A stretch of DNA of 37,580 nucleotides, from assembly GCF_029360585.1 (NCBI RefSeq), contig NZ_JAQZSJ010000013.1, positions 103,438 to 141,017 on the forward strand. Direction: 5' to 3'. The translations under genes were made by a program, and so were the position numbers. Shown piece after piece: positions 33,060-37,580 of the stretch; position 1 is the first letter of the stretch; every line of letters begins with the position of its first letter. A model generated the notes under the pieces. The model did no database searches. It had not been told where the DNA came from and worked only from the letters and a program-made list of their open reading frames with translations. This DNA comes from Cohnella caldifontis. Its GTDB lineage: Bacteria; Bacillota; Bacilli; Paenibacillales; Paenibacillaceae.

Positions 33060-33104
33060 ATGGCTACAAGTCGGAATGTGTAGGATGCATCGAGCAAAAA
33101 TACT

Positions 33105-33174
33105 GTGAACGGTTCTTATGTGAATCCAATGAACGTTTTTATGTGAATCCCGTGAACGGTTCTTATGCGAATCC
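33105..33174 (+). repeat. Three tandem 23-24 bp repeats
   Basis: Units start at 33105, 33129 and 33152. The model unit is GTGAACGGTTC-TTATGTGAATCC, with a GAACGGTTC near-palindrome in it; the second unit has a small deletion. They lie outside the right end of the transposase-like element. No gene is credible here. The rest of 33071-33250 holds nothing I recognise. Confidence 0.8.
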
Positions 33175-33250
33175 GGAAACTGCGATGCTGTGCCGCTCCG
33201 ATCACCTTTCGACGGCCGTTCCATCGCTATTCTTATCCATGAGGAACAGA

Positions 33251-33276
33251 AAAATCCGGCCTCGAAAGGGCCGGAT
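33251..33276 (-). terminator. Terminator after the SufR-like regulator gene
   Basis: ATCCGGCC (33254-33261) pairs perfectly with GGCCGGAT (33269-33276). On the minus strand the stem ends in TTTTT. Confidence 0.85.
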
Positions 33277-33288
33277 CAGAATGACCAC

Positions 33289-33963
33289 TTATTGGCTTGC
33301 AGAAATGCGTAAAGACTCTCCATCCTTCTTTTGACGGATCTGATAGGTGCAGCGAGGTCCCCCGTCCGCCAAACACTCCGTACGCTCCACGTCGGCCTCC
33401 AGCAGTTGTTCGAAAAGCTGGCGTTCGCACTGGCAAGCCTGACGGTAACGGTTGGCGACTTGGGCGACCGGGCAGTTGTACTCGTACAGCCGGTACGTGC
33501 CCGGATCTTTCGGGTCTTGCAGCCATTCCGTCATATATCCGCCGACGTTCTGGATTTCCGCAAGCTCCGCCACCCGTTCCTGAAGGCTAAGATTGTGCAT
33601 GCGCTCTCGATATTTCGTGCCCAGTTTGTCGCGGCGGCCTTCGAACATCCGTCCGATCAATTCCTTGCCGCCCGGCTGTTCTTCCAGCTCACTCAGCAAG
33701 TCCAACGTCAACTGCGGATAATTTTTCGGAAACAGATCGTCCGCTTGTTCCGTCAACGAATACCGGTACGAAGGCCGGCCCATGGATTGCCTGACGAGCG
33801 TCGATCGGATCAACCCATCCTTCTCCATCGTTTGGATGTGCCGGCGTACCGCCATTTCGGTGATGCCCATGGCTTTGGCCATGTCGCTGGTGCTGCAGCT
33901 TCCTTGGGTCTTCAGCATTTGAAGCAATTGGCTGCGCGTCGAGCGTTCCTCCTGCGGCTGCAT
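33289..33963 (-). CDS. SufR-like winged-helix regulator with a C-terminal cysteine cluster
   Basis: The 224-residue protein has an N-terminal winged helix (about 8-70: STSDMAKAMGITEMAVRRHIQTMEKDGLI). A C-terminal domain carries Cys164, Cys177, Cys179, Cys197 and Cys205 (NCPVAQVA, ACQCERQLFE, TECLADGGPRC). This arrangement resembles SufR-type regulators, which hold an Fe-S cluster and repress genes when it is intact. The exact cysteine spacing differs from cyanobacterial SufR. ATG at 33963 is the start: AGGAGG lies seven bases upstream, while the ATG at 33969 overlaps it. No suf genes are adjacent. It is monocistronic with its own terminator. Confidence 0.8.
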   Translation of the reverse strand: MQPQEERSTRSQLLQMLKTQGSCSTSDMAKAMGITEMAVRRHIQTMEKDGLIRSTLVRQSMGRPSYRYSLTEQADDLFPKNYPQLTLDLLSELEEQPGGKELIGRMFEGRRDKLGTKYRERMHNLSLQERVAELAEIQNVGGYMTEWLQDPKDPGTYRLYEYNCPVAQVANRYRQACQCERQLFEQLLEADVERTECLADGGPRCTYQIRQKKDGESLRISASQ

Positions 33964-34077
33964 GAGCATCCCTCCTGTTGATCCGTGATCCCCTTGACGC
34001 CGTGCGGCACGACCCTTAAGGATACTCCCATTTTACCGGATCCCAAGCCCCGCGTAAATCGCCGCGCCGACTTTCCT

Positions 34078-34503
34078 TCAATCGCCCAGCTCTTGCCGCA
34101 AATAATCCCGAATCCGTTCGGAGAACCGCGTCAGCAACTCCGGCAGTTTCGGCGTTAAAGGATGGAGCTGCCGCCGAGGCCACTCGAAATAGTCTTGAAC
34201 AAGGGGCTTCCGCAGCTTAACGAGCTCACGGAGCGGTTCCGCGAGATCGGCGGAAAGCACCCCTTCTCCGGCGATAATGTCCACGATATCTTCGTAGCTG
34301 CTGGCATCCCGCATTAAAAATCCGTCGATCAAGGAACTGCCGATATCGGTCACGATTTCGACGGCAAGGTGCAAAGCCCGTTCTTGGGCCAGTCCATGAA
34401 TGATCGTGCCTTTCCAATCGGAGGCGATATCCGCGAGCGCTTGTGCGATTTCGGGGATACAGGCCAAGCGGGTATCGATGCTTTCCCGGTTGACATAGTA
34501 CAC
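34078..34503 (-). CDS. DUF86/HepT-like protein (YutE type)
   Basis: The 141-residue, mostly helical protein has the DUF86 pattern ERALHLAVEIVTDIGSSLIDG and RDASSYEDIVDII. HepT toxins use R-x4-H-x-Y as the RNase active site. Here the matching stretch reads R98-KPLV-Q103-D-Y105, so the histidine is replaced by glutamine and nuclease activity is doubtful. No MntA-type nucleotidyltransferase antitoxin is next to it, so it is not a standard toxin-antitoxin pair. The GTG at 34503 has AGGAGG nine bases upstream. It is last in a three-gene unit. Confidence 0.82.
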   Translation of the reverse strand: MYYVNRESIDTRLACIPEIAQALADIASDWKGTIIHGLAQERALHLAVEIVTDIGSSLIDGFLMRDASSYEDIVDIIAGEGVLSADLAEPLRELVKLRKPLVQDYFEWPRRQLHPLTPKLPELLTRFSERIRDYLRQELGD

Positions 34504-34517
34504 GATTACACGCCTCC

Positions 34518-34664
34518 TTATTTGCGACTGCGCTTCCCCCTGCGCTTCAACCATACGATCATGATGACGGCGCTGAAAATCACGACCAGCAAATACGTCA
34601 TCATTTCGTACAGATCGCCTTCGCCCATATCCGTTTTTTCAGCGAGCAGCGCGACGTAAGACAT
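34518..34664 (-). CDS. Tiny single-helix membrane protein, 48 residues
   Basis: The frame MSYVALLAEKTDMGEGDLYEMM... holds one membrane segment (about residues 22-38, TYLLVVIFSAVIMIVWL) and a very basic tail (KRRGKRSRK), so its C-terminus should face the cytoplasm. Its ATG overlaps the stop of the Dabb gene (TGATG), which explains the missing ribosome site: translation is coupled. It ends 14 bases before the DUF86 gene. No family recognised. Confidence 0.6.
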   Translation of the reverse strand: MSYVALLAEKTDMGEGDLYEMMTYLLVVIFSAVIMIVWLKRRGKRSRK

Positions 34665-34951
34665 CAGCTTTCGTAGTCGACGCTGGCCTGGGAATCCCGG
34701 ACAGACGCGATGTGTTCGATGACTTTTTGATGAACCGGATGAACCTGATAGGCTTTGAGCGCGTCCAGATTCGCGAACTTCGTCGTCAGCGCGATATCGT
34801 AAGAACGCTCGGAATGAACGACATCCGTACCGACTTCGATGGACAGCAGTTCCTCGATTTTCCCTTCCATGTCACGCAACACTTGTGCGGTATTTTCGAT
34901 ATTTTCCGGAGAACGGTCTTTTAATTTAAACAACACGATATGGGTGAGCAT
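34664..34951 (-). CDS. Dabb (stress-responsive A/B barrel) domain protein
   Basis: The 95-residue protein starts MLTHIVLFKLKDRSPENIE and contains SYDIALTTKFANLDALKAYQVHPVHQKV, the Dabb dimeric alpha/beta-barrel pattern. The family includes stress proteins and small oxygenase-like or cyclase proteins; no substrate can be assigned. An AAGGGG site lies eight bases before the ATG. It heads a unit with the tiny membrane protein and the DUF86 protein. Confidence 0.85.
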   Translation of the reverse strand: MLTHIVLFKLKDRSPENIENTAQVLRDMEGKIEELLSIEVGTDVVHSERSYDIALTTKFANLDALKAYQVHPVHQKVIEHIASVRDSQASVDYES

Positions 34952-35035
34952 CTAGGGATCCCCTTTCAGAAATGGTATTTCGGGCATCTCAATCGCGCAT
35001 ACTACGAGCAACTCTTGGCTGAAGGGAGCTCCGCC

Positions 35036-35287
35036 ATGCGTTATCCCGCCACACTGGCCTTTGCGCTATTCGGTATCGCGCTCTGTTTGTTTAATTCCAC
35101 CGGTTACGATCCCCACAACGTTTTCCTTTTCATGTTCAGCGTTCCGATTTGGTTCGTTGAGCTGTTCACGGATATCCATCGGGTAAACGTATGGTCGATG
35201 TATGCGCTGACGGTGGCCAGTTACGTCTTGATCGGGTACTTGGTCGATTTGGGCATCCATCGCGTTCGCACGAAGAAGCAAGCCTAA
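35036..35287 (+). CDS. Small membrane protein, 83 residues
   Basis: ATG at 35036 with AAGGGAG seven bases upstream opens an 83-residue, very hydrophobic protein. It has three probable membrane segments (about 4-20, 27-43 and 51-72) and a basic C-terminus (HRVRTKKQA). I prefer this start to the upstream one at 34940, which lacks a ribosome site and overlaps the Dabb gene. No family recognised. It is followed by a strong bidirectional terminator. Confidence 0.65.
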   Translation: MRYPATLAFALFGIALCLFNSTGYDPHNVFLFMFSVPIWFVELFTDIHRVNVWSMYALTVASYVLIGYLVDLGIHRVRTKKQA

Positions 35288-35312
35288 GCGAAGCGGCATC
35301 ACCCGATTCTGG

Positions 35313-35338
35313 AAAAAAGGAGCCTTGCGGCTCCTTTT
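35313..35338. terminator. Bidirectional terminator between convergent genes
   Basis: Perfect AAAAGGAGCC/GGCTCCTTTT arms with a TTGC loop, A-run on the left and T-run on the right. Confidence 0.9.
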
Positions 35339-35342
35339 GGCA

Positions 35343-35717
35343 TTATGAAACGATAACCACCGATTTCATATCAGCATGGCCTTGACCGCACATGATGGAG
35401 CAGTGCAATTCATAGGTGCCGGGTTTATCGAAAGTGACGACTTGGGACGGGTTGGATTCGGTCAAGTTGATGCCGAGATCTTTGATCTCCGCTCCATGTT
35501 TCCCCAATTTGTTGGAGAACTTGACCAGGTATGTGGTACCGGCCTTCACGTGGTACTCTTGTTGATCGAAGTTGAAATTGGTGGCCGTAATCTTGAGCAT
35601 CTCCTGGCCAGGAGGCAAAGCTTCTTCATGAGGTTTCTGCGGAAGACCTTGCGCCAGCAAGTAAACGCCGAAGAGGCAGGCGATCGTCAAGACCGCAGAC
35701 ATGATCCATTTGTACAT
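35343..35717 (-). CDS. Membrane-anchored CuA-type cupredoxin (cytochrome oxidase subunit II-like)
   Basis: The 124-residue protein has one N-terminal membrane segment (about 5-23) and an extracellular cupredoxin domain. The CuA ligands are His74 (GKHGAEI), Cys106, Cys110, His114 and Met117 (HCSIMCGQGHADM). In subunit II the residue between the cysteines is normally Glu; here it is Ile. It lacks the second membrane helix and the full length of CoxB. No other oxidase genes are adjacent. It is probably a lone copper electron carrier or a copper-handling protein. The ATG at 35717 has GGAG nine bases upstream, and a promoter lies just before. Confidence 0.88.
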   Translation of the reverse strand: MYKWIMSAVLTIACLFGVYLLAQGLPQKPHEEALPPGQEMLKITATNFNFDQQEYHVKAGTTYLVKFSNKLGKHGAEIKDLGINLTESNPSQVVTFDKPGTYELHCSIMCGQGHADMKSVVIVS

Positions 35718-35757
35718 CGTCGATTGCTCCCCCTGCTCATAAAAATGTCTAATTCTT

Positions 35758-35787
35758 ATATTACCTAAAAGGAGCAATTGAACTCAA
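35758..35787 (-). promoter_or_regulatory. Probable promoter of the CuA protein gene
   Basis: On the minus strand TTGAGT (35782-35787) and TAATAT (35758-35763) are 18 bases apart, about 40 bases before the start codon. Confidence 0.6.
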
Positions 35788-35843
35788 CACGAAACCGGCA
35801 AGCACGGCCAACTTTTTTTCACATTTGACAAATTAATGAACGA

Positions 35844-36452
35844 TCACACCGGGGAATTGAAGGGATAGAGCTTGCCGCCCATGGCGAATGAGGATTTACC
35901 CGACTCTTCGGACACCACGATGACGAGCGCGTCGCACTTTTCGGACAATCCCCTTGCCGCTCGATGGCGCGTGCCTTCCTTGCCGGTTCCCGATCCGTGC
36001 GAAGACAAAGGCAGGACGCTGGAGGCCGAAGAAATCCGATCTCCTCGAATGACGGCGGCTCCATCATGGAGAGGGCTTCCCGGAAAGAAGATCGATTCCA
36101 GCAAGGAATGCGTGAGCTCGGCCTCGATCGGAATGCCGGGAGTGATCCACTCGTCCACGGGGTCTCCCCTCTGTATGACAGCCAAGGCACCGTGCCTGCG
36201 CGCAGATAAGTGCCGCACCGCCAGCGCGAGTTCATGATAGCGATTCGTGAATGAAGCCAAATAACATCGCAAATAAAAACTGGAGGCGAGCGCCTCGATT
36301 TCGCTGAATCGGCTTCCAAAACTTTCGAAATCCGTGAGCAGGCAATGGTTCTCGCTGTCCAACCCGTCCAGCAGCCTTCTTAACTCGATCTGCATGGACC
36401 CCAGACGTTTGCGGATGTCCGCTTTTAATCCCGTATAGTCGCAGTCATTCAT
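35844..36452 (-). CDS. cdaS: Diadenylate cyclase, CdaS type
   Basis: The 202-residue protein has an N-terminal helical region (about 1-60) and a DisA_N cyclase domain with the catalytic DGA (130-132, LHDGAAVI) and RHR (162-164, GTRHRAA). It condenses two ATP to c-di-AMP. The length, lack of a membrane anchor and N-terminal helices match CdaS, which in B. subtilis acts in the developing spore and is held back by those helices. ATG 36452 is preferred, with an AAAGGTGG site 11 bases upstream; GTG 36467 is an alternative. A short leader frame and a sporulation-type promoter lie upstream. Confidence 0.9.
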   Translation of the reverse strand: MNDCDYTGLKADIRKRLGSMQIELRRLLDGLDSENHCLLTDFESFGSRFSEIEALASSFYLRCYLASFTNRYHELALAVRHLSARRHGALAVIQRGDPVDEWITPGIPIEAELTHSLLESIFFPGSPLHDGAAVIRGDRISSASSVLPLSSHGSGTGKEGTRHRAARGLSEKCDALVIVVSEESGKSSFAMGGKLYPFNSPV

Positions 36453-36470
36453 TGAATCCGGGACCACCTT

Positions 36471-36524
36471 TTATCCGGTTATGGCCTTATTGTTGCCGAA
36501 ATCCGAGCGGGTAACCAATCGCAT
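36471..36524 (-). CDS. Possible 17-residue leader peptide before cdaS
   Basis: GGAGG ten bases before an ATG opens MRLVTRSDFGNNKAITG and stops 18 bases before the cdaS start. The spacing to the candidate promoter and to cdaS fits a translated leader. It could also be chance. Confidence 0.35.
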   Translation of the reverse strand: MRLVTRSDFGNNKAITG

Positions 36525-36552
36525 GGGCGAACATCCTCCAGTAGAATAGGAC

Positions 36553-36561
36553 AATTTTACC
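36553..36561 (-). promoter_or_regulatory. Candidate sporulation (sigma-F/G type) -10 box for cdaS
   Basis: GGTAAAATT on the minus strand fits the forespore sigma-F -10 consensus. The region 16 bases upstream (TAGTA) is a poor -35 match. The implied start lies about 20 bases before the 17-residue leader frame. Confidence 0.4.
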
Positions 36562-36622
36562 AAATTGGAGTCCGTGGTACTAAAAACGTGTCGAAAATGC
36601 ACGAAAAAATTGATTGAAACGG

Positions 36623-36651
36623 TTGATGTTCGTTTCTTCTCGGGTTATGCT
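36623..36651 (+). promoter_or_regulatory. Probable sigma-A promoter of the 122-residue protein
   Basis: TTGATG (36623-36628) and TATGCT (36646-36651) are exactly 17 bases apart, 38 bases before the start codon. Confidence 0.6.
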
Positions 36652-36688
36652 AGATTCATTCCACAACATGCGGAGGCCTTATTTTTTA

Positions 36689-37057
36689 ATGCTTCAACCT
36701 CTTTTCGACCGTTACTGCAATCTCGTCGCCTATCTCGGAAGCAACCGATATTTGTTCAATACGGATTTGGAATGGATCGCCTTCGTGGACAACCGTCAAG
36801 CTTGGACCCTGGATCTGAAATGGATCGGGCCCGTCAACGGAGTCATCTGCATGGATAAGGACGGACGGGTCGTAGCTTGGGGATTGGGCCAGAAGGTTAT
36901 AGGGGATCCCTCCCTGCACCGAAAACCCAAGTTCCCGCCGCGCTTGCCCGAAGCCCCTACTTCAAGCTTGCGCCCGATGCCGCAAAACCCGCCGCTTCCC
37001 GGTACTCCGCTCGTCGGCTGGTCGCCGCTCAGCTTCGCGGATTGGATCAAGGGATAA
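36689..37057 (+). CDS. Unknown protein with internal aromatic beta-repeats and Pro-rich tail
   Basis: ATG at 36689 with GCGGAGG upstream gives 122 residues. The first ~75 contain successive short beta-like units (RYLFNTDLEWIAFVD, QAWTLDLKWIGPVNG, VICMDKDGRVVAW), a pattern like the small 'beta flower' type proteins of Bacillota. The rest is a proline-rich tail (PPRLPEAP, MPQNPPLPGTPLVGW) ending in SFADWIKG. No signal peptide or membrane segment. The family guess is weak. Own promoter and terminator make it monocistronic. Confidence 0.6.
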   Translation: MLQPLFDRYCNLVAYLGSNRYLFNTDLEWIAFVDNRQAWTLDLKWIGPVNGVICMDKDGRVVAWGLGQKVIGDPSLHRKPKFPPRLPEAPTSSLRPMPQNPPLPGTPLVGWSPLSFADWIKG

Positions 37058-37079
37058 GGAATAGCGTAACTATCGAAAC

Positions 37080-37127
37080 AGCCCCTGCCGCTCATTTTCG
37101 AGTCGGACAGGGGCTATTATATTTTTA
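37080..37127 (+). terminator. Terminator after the beta-repeat protein gene
   Basis: AGCCCCTG (37080-37087) pairs with CAGGGGCT (37108-37115), extended by CCG/CGG. ATTATATTTTTAT follows. Confidence 0.8.
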
Positions 37128-37250
37128 TCACGGGTGCCCCGGACGACAGATACCAGCCCATCTTGCCGCCCATCTTCCGTTGGGCAAGCAACCCGGTGGG
37201 CGAAAACCGAATACGATGCATCATCATCAACCAAAGGAGAGGATCCGAAG

Positions 37251-37475
37251 TTGGCACTGACTCCTTATCCTGGACCTTATCAACCGGGGGCGTATCCGCC
37301 GCACTATTATCATCCCTACGCCCACTACCATCCTTACTTTCTTCATCCGCACCACCCCTATTTCCATCCGTACGGATTCGGGTACGGTCATGCCATTCCG
37401 TACGGCCCCGGCGTCGTCCCGCCGCGCGAAGATGAATTCGAATTCCGCGGCAAAAAGAAAAAGGCAGCACGTTAA
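37251..37475 (+). CDS. His/Pro/Tyr-rich low-complexity protein, 74 residues
   Basis: TTG at 37251 with an AAAGGAGAGG site upstream opens MALTPYPGPYQPGAYPPHYYH. HPY-type units then follow (HPYAHYHPYF, HPHHPYFHPYG), then an acidic patch (REDEFEF) and a basic end (KKKKAAR). About a dozen histidines in 50 residues suggest metal binding. Many spore-coat and surface proteins of Bacillota look like this, so a coat role is plausible but unproven. A longer frame from ATG 37134 has no ribosome site and overlaps the preceding terminator region. A strong terminator follows. Confidence 0.6.
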   Translation: MALTPYPGPYQPGAYPPHYYHPYAHYHPYFLHPHHPYFHPYGFGYGHAIPYGPGVVPPREDEFEFRGKKKKAAR

Positions 37476-37481
37476 GGCATG

Positions 37482-37517
37482 AAAAAAGCACCTTCCGTTG
37501 GATGTGGAAGGTGCTTT
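37482..37517. terminator. Terminator after the His/Pro/Tyr-rich gene
   Basis: Perfect AAAGCACCTTCC/GGAAGGTGCTTT arms (37485-37496, 37506-37517) with an A-run before; the T-run on the plus side is short. Confidence 0.75.
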
Positions 37518-37530
37518 CGTACGTAATGGG

Positions 37531-37580
37531 TTTGTACCCTGAAAACCGGATAGCGAAACGTTCAACATCTGATCTGTGCG
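37531..37580 (+). other. rRNA operon leader/spacer-like sequence (boxA region), at window edge
   Basis: CCTGAAAACCGGATAGCGAA closely resembles the boxA-containing stretch (TTTGAAAACTGGATA.. type) found before 16S or 23S rRNA genes in Bacillota. If so, a plus-strand rRNA gene starts just past the window. No rRNA promoter is visible between it and the preceding terminator. Confidence 0.4.

Larger units (their letters stand above)
31720..33070. mobile_element. Mobile-element-like unit with 28-bp terminal inverted repeats and a transposase-like gene
   Basis: The left end (31720-31747, starting CTTGTAGGCGTTATCCCC) and the reverse complement of the right end (33043-33070, CTTGTAGCCATTATCCCC) match at 24 of 28 positions. 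Three or four direct core copies lie at the left end and one inverted at the right, the same layout as 13565-13875. One gene, encoding an IS1595-like protein with its own promoter, fills the interior. The flanking 8-mers (CGAACTTC and TCGGAATG) are not a clean target duplication, so insertion is old or the ends are slightly misplaced. Confidence 0.6.

Noticed and set aside
32859..33334. Plus- and minus-strand frames translating the tandem repeats after the transposase-like gene
   Set aside because: No ribosome sites; the peptide repeats simply reflect the DNA repeats.
34078..34554. HepT/MntA toxin-antitoxin module
   Set aside because: No nucleotidyltransferase gene is adjacent and the RNase histidine is replaced by glutamine.

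Overview
The window reads as chromosomal DNA of a high-GC, spore-forming Bacillota, most like Paenibacillaceae (Paenibacillus/Cohnella-type). The signs are a YesM/YesN-type two-component pair, an ABC sugar importer without its own ATPase gene, the gram-positive hemE-hemH-hemY order, a CdaS-type diadenylate cyclase, an LtaS-type polymerase, strong AGGAGG ribosome sites and frequent GTG/TTG starts. Gene calls rest on motifs read by eye; no database search was run.

Layout. 1-2 kb: the end of an unknown gene, a YebC-family translation factor, a cold-shock protein with a clear promoter and leader hairpin, and two small unknown proteins. 2.2-6 kb: oligoendopeptidase F, a family-6-like DNA glycosylase and a KtrB-type potassium channel subunit. 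6-9.2 kb: a three-gene sugar ABC importer with an intercistronic hairpin. 9.4-13.4 kb: a GAF/HD-GYP protein, then a minus-strand run of CapA-like protein, glycerophosphodiesterase and FAH-family hydrolase. 13.9-19 kb: YesM-YesN-NagZ operon. 19.1-25.1 kb: a six-gene, mostly overlapping operon hemE-hemH-hemY-mobA-moeA-mobB joining haem and molybdenum-cofactor synthesis. 25.2-31.6 kb: O-methyltransferase, LTA synthase family protein, DUF1450 and HesB-like proteins, DUF1232, M14 peptidase, glutamate racemase, YtxH and DUF948 proteins. 33.3-37.5 kb: a SufR-like regulator, a DUF86/HepT-like operon, a membrane-anchored CuA protein, CdaS, and two unusual small proteins. The last ~50 bases resemble the boxA/spacer part of an rRNA operon.

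The most unusual content is a repeat family. A 17-bp core (TATCCCCTTCGCTCAGG type) inside a ~28-bp unit occurs at least eight times, in two clusters 18 kb apart. Each cluster has several direct copies spaced about 50 bp on the left and one inverted copy on the right. One cluster (13565-13875) is non-coding. The other (31720-33070) encloses a gene for an IS1595-like protein that keeps the zinc ribbon and the C-terminal motif but seems to lack all three catalytic acidic residues. I read them as a short non-coding (MITE-like) and a gene-carrying form of one undescribed element, possibly with a domesticated or trans-dependent transposase. A separate 23-24 bp tandem repeat lies just outside the gene-carrying copy.
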